A DNA stretch of 64,000 nucleotides from an uncultured Mucispirillum sp. (lineage in GTDB: Bacteria; Chrysiogenota; Deferribacteres; Deferribacterales; Mucispirillaceae), in contig CALURO010000004.1 of NCBI GenBank assembly GCA_944323205.1, positions 124,001-188,000 on the forward strand. Direction: 5' to 3'. Below the pieces are notes generated by a model, which worked only from the letters and a program-made list of their open reading frames with translations, was not told the origin of the DNA and made no database searches. Made by a program: the position numbers and the translations under genes. Below, in pieces: positions 50,683 to 59,545 of the stretch. Within the stretch, counting starts at the first letter, position 1. Every line of letters starts with the position of its first letter.

Positions 50683-51033
50683 ATGCTTGGTTGCGATATT
50701 ATAGAAATAGATAGAATAGAAAAATCTATTTTAAAGTTTGGTGATAATTTTTTAAAACATATACTTTCAGATAATGAGATAGCATTATATAATAAACGAG
50801 GCAGAAAGGCAGAGTTTGCAGCCGGCAGGTTTGCTGCAAAAGAGGCTGTTTCAAAAGCATTAGGCACAGGTATTGGCAGAGGGTACAGCTTTACAGATAT
50901 TGAAATACTGCCAGATGAGCTTGGCAAGCCTTATGTTTACTTAAAAAGTCAAAAAAAAGAAAATATGGAAGTATCTATTTCGCATTCCCGTATGAATGCT
51001 ATTGCGGTATGTGTTATTAAAGAGGCAGAATGA
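50683..51033 (+). CDS. acpS: Holo-[acyl-carrier-protein] synthase
   Basis: 116 residues. Begins MLGCDIIEIDRIEKSI with the metal-binding Asp, and carries AGRFAAKEAVSKALGTGIG and the VSISHSRMNAIAV segment. It transfers 4'-phosphopantetheine to ACP. Two bases after pdxJ, four-base overlap with kdsB. Confidence 0.94.
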   Translation: MLGCDIIEIDRIEKSILKFGDNFLKHILSDNEIALYNKRGRKAEFAAGRFAAKEAVSKALGTGIGRGYSFTDIEILPDELGKPYVYLKSQKKENMEVSISHSRMNAIAVCVIKEAE

Positions 51034-51761
51034 GTGCAGTAATAATTCCAGCTAGATATGGCTCAACAAGATTTCCAGGTAAAGTTCTTGCAGATATTGA
51101 TGGTAAATCAATGATTGTAAGAGTAGCAGAGCAGGCAGTGCAGACTTCTGCTGATAAAGTGATTGTTGTTACAGATAACGAAAAGGTATATGAAGTATGC
51201 TCTGGTATTGAAAAAGTTTCTGTTATGATGAGCCCGTCTGATTTATCTACAGGAACAGACAGGGTAGCTTATGCTGCAAAAAATATTGATGATGATATCA
51301 TTATAAATGTACAGGGAGATGAACCGTTTATCCCGCCAGTATTAATTGAGCAGTTAATACAGGGGTTAAAAAATGATAAATCTCTTAAAATGATAACAGC
51401 ATGTGTGCCTTTTGCAGATATAAATAATTCTGAAAATCCATCAGCAGTCAAAGTTATTCTTGATAAAAATGATTATGCTGTTTATTTTTCAAGATATCCT
51501 ATTCCTTATAACAGGGATAATATAGAGGGAGTAGTTAGATACCGCCATATAGGTATCTATGGTTTCAGGCGTGATTATTTATTTGAGTTTGCCTCTCAAG
51601 AGCGTACTTATTTAGAAAAATGCGAAAATTTAGAGCAGTTAAGAGCTTTAGAAAATGGGGTTAAGATAAAAGTCGTAAAAACAGATTATAATCCATTATC
51701 TGTTGATACTTTAGAGGATTTACAAAATATTTTAAAAATTTTAAATATGAGGAATAAATAA
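51030..51761 (+). CDS. kdsB: 3-deoxy-manno-octulosonate cytidylyltransferase
   Basis: 243 residues. Begins MSAVIIPARYGSTRFPGKVL, has NVQGDEPFIPPVLIEQLI and VYFSRYPIPYNRD, then RHIGIYGFRRDYL. It activates Kdo with CTP for LPS core synthesis, so it consumes the product of the next gene, pyrG, with which it overlaps by one base. Supports an LPS-bearing cell. Confidence 0.95.
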   Translation: MSAVIIPARYGSTRFPGKVLADIDGKSMIVRVAEQAVQTSADKVIVVTDNEKVYEVCSGIEKVSVMMSPSDLSTGTDRVAYAAKNIDDDIIINVQGDEPFIPPVLIEQLIQGLKNDKSLKMITACVPFADINNSENPSAVKVILDKNDYAVYFSRYPIPYNRDNIEGVVRYRHIGIYGFRRDYLFEFASQERTYLEKCENLEQLRALENGVKIKVVKTDYNPLSVDTLEDLQNILKILNMRNK

Positions 51762-53386
51762 TGGCAAAATATATTTTTGTAACAGGTGGTGTATTATCAT
51801 CATTAGGTAAGGGGATTACAGCGGCTTCTCTTGGAGCATTACTTGAATCGAGAGGTTATAAGGTTGCTTTAAGAAAATTTGACCCATATTTAAACTATGG
51901 ACCTGGCACAATGAGCCCACTGCAGCATGGTGAAATATTTGTTACAGCAGACGGCTGTGAAGGTGATTTAGATTTAGGTCATTATGAAAGGTTTACTACA
52001 ACTAATACTGATAAACACTCAGATATTACTTCTGGTAAAATATATTATACTGTTATTGAAAGAGAACGCAGAGGTGAATATCTTGGTGCAACAGTTCAAG
52101 TTATTCCTCATATAACTGATGAAATAAAAGGCTGTATAACAGCTGGTGCCGAAGATTATGATATAGTTATTGTAGAAATTGGCGGCACTGTTGGCGATAT
52201 TGAAAGCCTGCCATTTTTAGAAACAATCAGACAGATGAAATTTGATTTAAACGAAGATGATGTGCTGTTTTTACATGTTACTCTTGTACCTTACATTAAA
52301 AGTGCAGGGGAGCTTAAAACAAAACCTACTCAGCACTCAGTGCGTCAGTTACAGGAAATAGGTATAAGTCCTGATATTTTAGTATGTAGAAGTGAATACC
52401 CACTAAGCGAAGGGGTTAGAAATAAACTTGCATTATTCTGTAATGTGGAAAAGTCATCAGTGATTAACTGTATGGACGCTGCTACAATTTATCAGGTACC
52501 GCTTGTTTTAAATGAAGAAGGACTTGACAGCGAAGTTATAAAAAAACTTGGTCTAGAAGAAAGAGAATATGATTTATCTCAATGGCATGATATTGTAAGG
52601 CGTATTAAACAGCCAAAAGATATAGTATCTATTGCTGTTGTTGGTAAATATCTTGAAACAAAAGATGCATATTTAAGCCTTACAGAAGCACTGCTGCATG
52701 GGGCTGTTGCTAACTATTTAAAAGTAGATATTAAATGGATAGATGCAGAAAAACTTGAAGAAAAAATGGCAAGTGAGTATTTAAGCAATATTGATGGCAT
52801 ATTAATTCCTGCAGGCTTTGGTGAGCGTGGAATGGAAGGTAAAATAAATGCTGTAAACTTTGCAAGAACAAAAGATATTCCATTTTTTGGTATATCTATG
52901 GGGCTGCAGGCTGCTGTAATTGAATATGCAAGAAATGTATTAAAATTAGAAGATGCAAGAAGTGCTGAAATGACAAAACCAGAACATTCTCAAAATCTTG
53001 TAATTGATTATAAGCATGATGAACACTACAACGAAGAAATGGGTGCATCTATGCGTCTTGGTTCTTATGTAACTTCTTTAATGGAGGGCAGTCTAGTAAA
53101 AGAAGTTTATAATATGGATATTGTAACAGAAAGGCACAGACACAGACTTGAAATTAATAATAACTATAGAAATGCTTTAGAAAGTGCCGGTATGGTAATA
53201 TCTGGCAATAATGAAGAAAGCGGTTTTGCAGATATTATAGAGTTAAATTCTCATAGGTGGTTTATAGCTGTACAATTTTGTCCAGAATTTCAGTCAAAAC
53301 CATTTAACCCGCATCCTCTTTATAATGCTTTTGTTCAGGCTGCTTATAAATATAAACAGGATAAAAATAACTTATCTGGTGATTAA
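51761..53386 (+). CDS. pyrG: CTP synthase with defective glutaminase site
   Basis: 541 residues, full length. The synthetase domain (about 1-270) is normal: KYIFVTGGVLSSLGKGITAA, DPYLNYGPGTMSPLQHGEIF and VEIGGTVGDIESLPF. The class I amidotransferase domain is complete in length, but its active site is altered. The nucleophile Cys of GICLGMQ is Ser379 (GISMGLQ), the catalytic His of FHPE is Cys507 (VQFCPEF), and the first Gly of the GGFG oxyanion segment is Ala351 (IPAGFGERG); Glu509 remains. It should make CTP from UTP with free ammonia, not glutamine. Overlaps kdsB by one base; eleven bases before kdsD. Confidence 0.96.
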   Translation: MAKYIFVTGGVLSSLGKGITAASLGALLESRGYKVALRKFDPYLNYGPGTMSPLQHGEIFVTADGCEGDLDLGHYERFTTTNTDKHSDITSGKIYYTVIERERRGEYLGATVQVIPHITDEIKGCITAGAEDYDIVIVEIGGTVGDIESLPFLETIRQMKFDLNEDDVLFLHVTLVPYIKSAGELKTKPTQHSVRQLQEIGISPDILVCRSEYPLSEGVRNKLALFCNVEKSSVINCMDAATIYQVPLVLNEEGLDSEVIKKLGLEEREYDLSQWHDIVRRIKQPKDIVSIAVVGKYLETKDAYLSLTEALLHGAVANYLKVDIKWIDAEKLEEKMASEYLSNIDGILIPAGFGERGMEGKINAVNFARTKDIPFFGISMGLQAAVIEYARNVLKLEDARSAEMTKPEHSQNLVIDYKHDEHYNEEMGASMRLGSYVTSLMEGSLVKEVYNMDIVTERHRHRLEINNNYRNALESAGMVISGNNEESGFADIIELNSHRWFIAVQFCPEFQSKPFNPHPLYNAFVQAAYKYKQDKNNLSGD

Positions 53387-53397
53387 TAAGGTGTTCT

Positions 53398-54369
53398 ATG
53401 GATAATAAAGAAATTATTAAATATGGAATAAATACTTTTCAAATAGAAATAGAAGCTATGAAAAAAACTATGAATAGTTTATCTGACAGTTTTGCTCAGG
53501 CTGTTAATATAATATTATGCTGTAAAGGCAGAGTTGTAGTTATTGGTATGGGTAAATCTGGTATTATTGGTAAAAAAATAGCTGCAACATTAGCAAGTAC
53601 AGGAACTCCAGCTTTTTTTATGCACCCGGCAGAAGGTATGCATGGTGATTTAGGTATGCTTGTAAAAGGTGATGTTGTAATAGGTATATCAAACAGCGGT
53701 GAAACAGATGAAATGAAAGTATTGCTGCCGTTAATTAAAAGACTTGGCTCTAAATTAATTGCAATAGTTGGTAAAGCTGATTCTACTTTAGGCAGGGAAA
53801 GTGACTGTATTCTTGATGCATCTGTTGAAAAAGAAGCATGTCCTTTAAACCTTGCCCCTACTGCAAGTACAACTGTTGCTTTAGCAATAGGTGATGCATT
53901 AGCTGTTGCTCTTGTAGAATGTCGCGGATTTAAGGCAGAAGATTTTGCAATGTTTCACCCATCAGGCTCTCTTGGTAAAAGACTGCTTACTACAGTAAGT
54001 GATTTAATGCATACAGGCGATGCAGTACCTGTTGTATATGAAAATGATACTGTAGAAAATGCTGTTAAAGAAATAAATAAGAAAAAATTTGGCTGCACTG
54101 CTGTTGTAGATAATAACAATAAACTAACTGGTATTATAACAGATGGAGATTTAAGGCGTGCTATATCTAAATATCCATCAGTTCACCACTTAAAAGTTTC
54201 TGAGATTATGACACATAATCCAAAAATGATTGTAAAATATGAGCTTGCAGCAAAAGCACTTCATATTATGGAGGAATATAAAATATCTTCATTATTTATT
54301 ACTGATAAAGAGCAGCGTCCTGAGGGTATAATTCATTTTCAGGATTTATTAAAGTTTGGATTAGTATAA
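53398..54369 (+). CDS. kdsD: Arabinose-5-phosphate isomerase (KdsD/KpsF)
   Basis: 323 residues: an N-terminal SIS domain (about 35-170; GMGKSGIIGKKIAATLASTG, ISNSGETDEM) and two CBS domains (about 205-320). It makes D-arabinose-5-phosphate, the first Kdo precursor. In related genomes kdsA and the phosphatase kdsC usually flank it; here lptC follows directly after three bases. Confidence 0.94.
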   Translation: MDNKEIIKYGINTFQIEIEAMKKTMNSLSDSFAQAVNIILCCKGRVVVIGMGKSGIIGKKIAATLASTGTPAFFMHPAEGMHGDLGMLVKGDVVIGISNSGETDEMKVLLPLIKRLGSKLIAIVGKADSTLGRESDCILDASVEKEACPLNLAPTASTTVALAIGDALAVALVECRGFKAEDFAMFHPSGSLGKRLLTTVSDLMHTGDAVPVVYENDTVENAVKEINKKKFGCTAVVDNNNKLTGIITDGDLRRAISKYPSVHHLKVSEIMTHNPKMIVKYELAAKALHIMEEYKISSLFITDKEQRPEGIIHFQDLLKFGLV

Positions 54370-54372
54370 TCT

Positions 54373-54942
54373 ATGTTATCTTTTAAAGGCAGACTAAGAA
54401 TAATTAATGTTTTTTTGGTTATTTCTTTGCTGATATTTGCTGTTGTTATAGTGGTTATTATTATAAGAGAAGATGAAGATATGGTGCCATATCAATCAGA
54501 CCTGTTAAAAAACATTGTTAAAATGAAAGAAATTGATTTATTATATGTTATTGATAATAATACTTATGTAAAATTAAAGTCTGAGCAGGGTAATGTAAAT
54601 ATTATTGATTACAATATTGATTTAATTAATCTTGATTTAACATACACAAGCAAAGATTTTGCAATTGATGCGAGAGCTTTACGAGGAGAATATATTTCTC
54701 AAAGATTTTTAAAGGCTTATGATAATATAACTGGACATATGGATAATATGACATTTAAAACAGGCCCTGCTGGTGTATTAGAGTATGATTATTCAGAAGG
54801 TAAAGGTGTTGTAAAAAATGATGTAACAATTTATCAGGATAATAATTCTATATCATCAAAAATTGTTGAGTTTAATGTAAAGAATAACTTTATTATATTT
54901 AAAGATAATGTTACAGTAAACTATATACCTACTCAGGAATAA
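54373..54942 (+). CDS. lptC: LPS export protein LptC
   Basis: 189 residues. One N-terminal membrane helix (IINVFLVISLLIFAVVIVVI) anchors a periplasmic beta-jellyroll region, as expected for LptC. Sequence identity in this family is low, so the call rests on size, topology and position directly before lptA and lptB. Confidence 0.82.
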   Translation: MLSFKGRLRIINVFLVISLLIFAVVIVVIIIREDEDMVPYQSDLLKNIVKMKEIDLLYVIDNNTYVKLKSEQGNVNIIDYNIDLINLDLTYTSKDFAIDARALRGEYISQRFLKAYDNITGHMDNMTFKTGPAGVLEYDYSEGKGVVKNDVTIYQDNNSISSKIVEFNVKNNFIIFKDNVTVNYIPTQE

Positions 54943-54948
54943 TATGAT

Positions 54949-55488
54949 ATGGTGAATAATATGTTTTATAATCATAAATATTTTATAATATTACTACTTG
55001 TTTTATTCGCACCATTTTTAATGGGAGCAGATTTAAAAAATAAAAATAAAAATATAAAACCAACATCTCCCGTTAAAATTCAGGCAGATGAGATGCGATA
55101 CTATGGTTCTGAACGCAAATCAACTTTTCATGGTAATGTGGTAGCTGTAAGCGATAATTATACACTTACTTCTGATGATGTAGTAGTATTTCTTAATAAG
55201 GATATGGATATTTCTAAAATCCATTGTACTGGAAATGTAAATTTTAAAAGTGAGGATATTGTTTCTATTTCAAAAAAAGCAGATTTAGACCATAATAAAA
55301 AAGTGGCTGTTATTACTGGTGATGTAAAAGTGTGGCAGGGTGAAAATTATCTTGAAGGAGAAAAAGTTTTTATATATTATGAAGAAGAACGCATAGTAGT
55401 TGATAAGGGAACAGATAAGCGGGTAACGATAATATTTAAACCTGAAAATGAGGGTAAAAATAGTGGCGTTAGAAGTAAAAGACCTTAA
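54949..55488 (+). CDS. lptA: LPS transport periplasmic protein LptA
   Basis: 179 residues. A signal peptide (FIILLLVLFAPFLMGA) is followed by an OstA/LptA domain with PVKIQADEMRYYGSERKSTF and GNVVAVSDNYTLTSDDVVV. It forms the periplasmic bridge carrying LPS to the outer membrane. ATG 54949 is used; ATG 54961 is an alternative. Its 3' end overlaps lptB by 26 bases. Confidence 0.88.
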   Translation: MVNNMFYNHKYFIILLLVLFAPFLMGADLKNKNKNIKPTSPVKIQADEMRYYGSERKSTFHGNVVAVSDNYTLTSDDVVVFLNKDMDISKIHCTGNVNFKSEDIVSISKKADLDHNKKVAVITGDVKVWQGENYLEGEKVFIYYEEERIVVDKGTDKRVTIIFKPENEGKNSGVRSKRP

Positions 55489-56182
55489 AAAATCTTTTAA
55501 AAAAAGAACTGTTGTAAATGGTGTTTCTTTAAATATAAGCAAAGGTGAGATAGTTGGGCTCCTTGGTCCAAATGGGGCAGGTAAAAGTACATCATTTTAT
55601 ATGATTGTGGGGCTTTTAAAACCAGAAAAAGGCTCTATTGTGTTGGACGGAGAAGATATTACTAAACTGCCTATGTATAAAAGATGTAAAGCTGGTATTG
55701 GTTATCTTCCACAAGAAGCATCTGTATTTAGAAAAATGACAGTATATGATAATATTATGGCAGCCTTGGAATTTACATATGATGATAGTAAGGTTAGAAA
55801 AGAAAGGGCAGAAGTACTTATAAGTGAATTTCATTTAAATCATGTTGCAAATAGTTATGGATATGCTTTATCAGGCGGTGAAAGAAGGCGGGTGGAGATT
55901 GCCAGATGTTTAGCAACTGAACCTGACTTTATTCTGCTTGATGAGCCTTTTGCAGGAATTGACCCTATATCTGTTGCAGATATTCAGGAAATGGTTTATT
56001 CTTTAAAAGACAGGGATATAGGAGTTTTAATTACTGACCACAATGTGCGTGATACTTTAAAAATAACTGACAGAGGGTATATTATTACAGAAGGAAGAGT
56101 ACTTACTCAGGGTTCACCAAGTGATATACTTTCAAATAAAGAAGTAATTGATAAATATTTAGGAAAAGGATTTTCTATTTAA
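55463..56182 (+). CDS. lptB: LPS export ABC transporter ATP-binding protein LptB
   Basis: 239 residues from GTG 55463, which has GAGGG eight bases upstream; an in-frame ATG at 55448 would add five residues and lacks a site. Walker A GLLGPNGAGKSTSFYMIVG, signature LSGGERRRVEIARCL, Walker B FILLDEPFAGIDP and switch ITDHNVRDTL are all LptB-type. It powers LPS extraction with LptFG (not in the window). One-base overlap with rpoN. Confidence 0.96.
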   Translation: MALEVKDLKKSFKKRTVVNGVSLNISKGEIVGLLGPNGAGKSTSFYMIVGLLKPEKGSIVLDGEDITKLPMYKRCKAGIGYLPQEASVFRKMTVYDNIMAALEFTYDDSKVRKERAEVLISEFHLNHVANSYGYALSGGERRRVEIARCLATEPDFILLDEPFAGIDPISVADIQEMVYSLKDRDIGVLITDHNVRDTLKITDRGYIITEGRVLTQGSPSDILSNKEVIDKYLGKGFSI

Positions 56183-57663
56183 TGAATAATTTAAATCAGA
56201 ATCTTGATATAAAAAATACACTGCAGACTACTGTTTTTATTACACCACAAATGAAACAGTCGCTTGCTATCCTGCAAATGCCAATAGTAGAGCTGGAACA
56301 GGAACTTTCTAGTATTTTAGAAGAAAATCCTATATTAGAAGCTGTTGAAGATGACGGCAGTGATGATTTTGATAGTTTAGATGACTTTGAAGAAAATGAA
56401 AATAATAGTTTATCTGAAGATATAGACGATACACATGATAAAGATAAAAACCTTGATAATCTTGTAGAGAAGATTACAGGAGATGACTGGGAAGAATATA
56501 TTGGCTATGAAAAGCTGGATGATATAAGCTATAAATCTATAAATGATGAAAATAATTTTGATTTAGAGCAGATAATTGGTGCAAAAGAATCTCTTTATGA
56601 GCATCTTATGTATCAGCTGAATATTAACATTATAGATAAAGAAGAAAGACGCATTGGCGAATATATAATAGGCAATCTTTCTGAAGATGGATATTTTAGA
56701 ATAGATATAAAAGATGCATGCAGTGAACTTAATGTAGAAGAAAATATATTTGAAAAAGTATTAAATATAATAAAAACATTCACACCATCAGGTATAGCAT
56801 CATCTTCATTACAGGAATGTGTAATAACTCAAATAAAAGATATGGACTGTGATGCAGTTTATGTTGATTTAGCAGAGGAATTATTAGCAGGGTATTCTGC
56901 AGAGCTTGCAGCATTTAAATATGATGATATATCAAAAGGTATGAGTATTGAAAGAGATACTTTTGATTATCTGTTGCAGCTGATTAAAAAAACAGACCCA
57001 CGGCCTGGGCTTAATTTTTCAGGAAGTGATACAAAATTTATTACACCTGATGTTTTTATAGTGCCAAATGAAGAAAACTTTGATATAATAGTGAATGAAA
57101 AAGGTCTTCCTAATATAAGGCTTAATAATTACTATATAAAAATGCTGCAGGGAAATAATTTAGACAGCGAAGCAAAAAGTTATATTAAAGATAAAGTAAA
57201 AAATGCTGTATGGGTAATAGAAAGCCTGCAGAAAAGGCAGAAAGCTATATATAAGGTTGTAAAAGCTATTGTTGATTATCAGGGAGAATTTTTACAGCAT
57301 GGAATAAATATGCTGAAACCTTTAAAATTAAAGGATATTGCAGAGGTTACAGGACTTCATGAATCTACAGTAAGTCGTGTAACTTCTAGTAAATACGCTA
57401 TGACAAAACACGGCTTGATAGAGTTGAAATCATTTTTTTCTAAAAGTCTTGAAAGTCAGGACGGAGATATGTCTATAGGCGTGATAAAACAAAAAATAAA
57501 AGAGCTGATTGATGGAGAAGATAAAGAAGTTTGTCTTTCTGACCAGCGAATAGTAGAGTTAATGGAAGAAAAAGGTATAAAAATTGCGAGACGCACTGTT
57601 GCGAAATATAGAGATGAGATGAATATTCCAACAATGTCGCAAAGAAGAAGGCTAAGGAGGTAA
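56182..57663 (+). CDS. rpoN: RNA polymerase sigma-54 factor
   Basis: 493 residues. The N-terminal region I has the Gln/Leu-rich TPQMKQSLAILQMPIVELEQ, followed by an acidic region II, the core-binding region, a helix-turn-helix (LHESTVSRVTSSKY) and the RpoN box ARRTVAKYRD at 469-478. It directs transcription from -24/-12 promoters, such as the one found at 3335-3348 before glnN, and needs enhancer-binding ATPases, none of which is in this window. The lptB-rpoN-hpf order is classic. Confidence 0.97.
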   Translation: MNNLNQNLDIKNTLQTTVFITPQMKQSLAILQMPIVELEQELSSILEENPILEAVEDDGSDDFDSLDDFEENENNSLSEDIDDTHDKDKNLDNLVEKITGDDWEEYIGYEKLDDISYKSINDENNFDLEQIIGAKESLYEHLMYQLNINIIDKEERRIGEYIIGNLSEDGYFRIDIKDACSELNVEENIFEKVLNIIKTFTPSGIASSSLQECVITQIKDMDCDAVYVDLAEELLAGYSAELAAFKYDDISKGMSIERDTFDYLLQLIKKTDPRPGLNFSGSDTKFITPDVFIVPNEENFDIIVNEKGLPNIRLNNYYIKMLQGNNLDSEAKSYIKDKVKNAVWVIESLQKRQKAIYKVVKAIVDYQGEFLQHGINMLKPLKLKDIAEVTGLHESTVSRVTSSKYAMTKHGLIELKSFFSKSLESQDGDMSIGVIKQKIKELIDGEDKEVCLSDQRIVELMEEKGIKIARRTVAKYRDEMNIPTMSQRRRLRR

Positions 57664-57667
57664 TATT

Positions 57668-58207
57668 ATGAATATTACAGTTAACGCAAAACACACTACT
57701 CTTACAGATGCTATCAGAGATTATTCTGAAAAGAAAATCCAAAGAATAGCAAAATATTTTGATGATAATATGGATGTTCATGTTAACCTGAATGTTGAAA
57801 AAAATATGCATATTGCAGAAATATTTGTAAATGTAAAAGGTATGTTTTTAAAAGGAATAGAAAAATCTGAAGATATGTATGCTTCTATTGATATGGCTGT
57901 TGATAAAATAGAAAGGCAGGTTGTTAAATATAAAAAGAAATTAACATCTCATAAAAATGCAGAAAACAGAGAATCTATGGAAGACTTAAAACTTAGTGTT
58001 TATGACTATAATGAAGATAGTGCCATAGAAGAACCAACTATTGTTATTTCTAAACAAATACCTGCAAAACCAATGGATATAGAAGAAGCTATCATGCAGA
58101 TGGATTTAATGAATAAAAACTTCTTCGTTTTCCGTAATGCAGAAAATTCAGAAATTAACGTTGTTTATAAAAGAGATGATGGTAAAGTTGGTATTATTGA
58201 ACCATAA
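57668..58207 (+). CDS. hpf: Long-form ribosome hibernation promoting factor
   Basis: 179 residues. The N-terminal S30AE domain begins MNITVNAKHTTLTDAIRDY, and a linker leads to a C-terminal dimerisation domain (PMDIEEAIMQMDLMNKNFFV, then DDGKVGIIEP). The long form makes 100S ribosome dimers on its own. Four bases after rpoN and ends at a terminator. Confidence 0.94.
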   Translation: MNITVNAKHTTLTDAIRDYSEKKIQRIAKYFDDNMDVHVNLNVEKNMHIAEIFVNVKGMFLKGIEKSEDMYASIDMAVDKIERQVVKYKKKLTSHKNAENRESMEDLKLSVYDYNEDSAIEEPTIVISKQIPAKPMDIEEAIMQMDLMNKNFFVFRNAENSEINVVYKRDDGKVGIIEP

Positions 58208-58213
58208 TTATAT

Positions 58214-58243
58214 AAGTGTGGCTGAAAATATGCCACACTTTTT
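58214..58243 (+). terminator. Rho-independent terminator after hpf
   Basis: AAGTGTGGC (58214-58222) pairs perfectly with GCCACACTT (58232-58240) around a nine-base loop, ending in five T. It closes the nineteen-gene string begun at 38954. Confidence 0.88.
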
Positions 58244-58279
58244 ATAAATTTATATAATCCTTGATTTACAGGAATATTT

Positions 58280-59125
58280 ATGAATAACCTTTCTATAGTA
58301 ATCATAACAGGTCTTTCTGGTGCAGGAAAATCTCATGCTGCAAAAGTGTTTGAAGATTTAGGGTATTACACTATTGATAATGTTCCGCTGCCTATTCTTG
58401 AAAAAGTTGTAGAGCTTTTTTATAGTCTTGATAATGGTATAACTAAGGTGGCTTTTGTTATAGATTCAAGGGCAAAAGATATTAATTTAGTATATAAGTT
58501 TATTAAGATGCTTAAAGAAAAGTATAATGCAACCTCTATTTTTATGGACGCATCAAGTGAAACCTTAATTAAAAGATATAAAGAAACAAGAAGAATGCAC
58601 CCGCTGGGAAGTGATGTACCAGAATCTATTAAAAAAGAAGCTGCTCTTATGGGTAATGTAAAAGATATTTCTGATATTGTTTTAAATACTGATAATAAAA
58701 ATATTCACGATTTAACAAAAGAAATAGTAAGCATTTTTGATATATATGCAAATGATTTTATAGTAACCATGCAGTCTTTTGGGTTTAAAAATGGTGTTCC
58801 TACTGATGCAGATATGATGTTTGATGTTCGTTTTCTGCGTAATCCTCATTTTGATGATGGCCTAAGGACTATGACAGGCTTAAATGAGGAAGTTCAAGAC
58901 TATGTGAAAGCTGATGAAAGTTATTATCAATTTATGGAAAAGCTTATAGGTATGGTAAAAATGCTTATTCCTTTATATAAAAAGGAAGGTAAAAAATATT
59001 TTAATATTTCTATTGGCTGTACAGGTGGTAAACACAGGTCTGTAACTGTTGTTGAAAATTTAGCATCTGCATTATCTGATGGCTCATGTAATATAAGGAT
59101 TAAACACAGGGATATTGATAAATAA
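58280..59125 (+). CDS. rapZ: RapZ-family RNase adapter / nucleotide-binding protein
   Basis: 281 residues. N-terminal kinase-like domain with Walker A GLSGAGKSHAAKVFEDLGYY and VIDSRAKDI; C-terminal domain with MSFG-like MQSFGFKNGVP, DVRFLRNPHF and GCTGGKHRSV. In E. coli RapZ tunes GlmS through the sRNA GlmZ; in other groups its role is less clear. Here glmM lies upstream, and PTS genes follow as in many proteobacteria. Preceded by a terminator, so it may have its own promoter. Confidence 0.93.
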   Translation: MNNLSIVIITGLSGAGKSHAAKVFEDLGYYTIDNVPLPILEKVVELFYSLDNGITKVAFVIDSRAKDINLVYKFIKMLKEKYNATSIFMDASSETLIKRYKETRRMHPLGSDVPESIKKEAALMGNVKDISDIVLNTDNKNIHDLTKEIVSIFDIYANDFIVTMQSFGFKNGVPTDADMMFDVRFLRNPHFDDGLRTMTGLNEEVQDYVKADESYYQFMEKLIGMVKMLIPLYKKEGKKYFNISIGCTGGKHRSVTVVENLASALSDGSCNIRIKHRDIDK

Positions 59126-59143
59126 AAGTTAAAGGGTTTTTGT

Positions 59144-59545
59144 ATGGTAATTGTTATATTAACACATGGAATGTTTGGTGAGGAGCTTCTCCATGCTGCT
59201 GAAATGATTGTTGGCAGGCAGGATAAAGTTGAGGTTATATCTATACAAGGTGGAGTATCTATAAATGATGCTTCTTTAAAATTAGAGGATATTTTAAAAC
59301 AGTATAAAACAGAATGCTGTCTTGTATTTACAGATATGTTCGGGGGAAGCCCATCTAATATATCAATGGCATATTTAGATAAAAATACAGTAGAAGTTAT
59401 ATCAGGTATTAACCTGCCAATGCTTTTAAAAGCATTTACCATGAGAATGGATAATACTAATACGCTTGAGAAAATTGCTAAAGAATCAGCAGAAGCTGGA
59501 CGAAATAGTATAAAAGTTGCAGGAGAATTACTTAATCAAAAATGA
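59144..59545 (+). CDS. Mannose-type PTS EIIA component
   Basis: 133 residues. Begins MVIVILTHGMFGEELLHAAE with the phospho-accepting His in THG, and has the FTDMFGGSPSNIS segment typical of EIIA-Man. It passes phosphate from HPr to EIIB. Stop and next start overlap (ATGA). The sugar substrate cannot be predicted. Confidence 0.92.
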   Translation: MVIVILTHGMFGEELLHAAEMIVGRQDKVEVISIQGGVSINDASLKLEDILKQYKTECCLVFTDMFGGSPSNISMAYLDKNTVEVISGINLPMLLKAFTMRMDNTNTLEKIAKESAEAGRNSIKVAGELLNQK

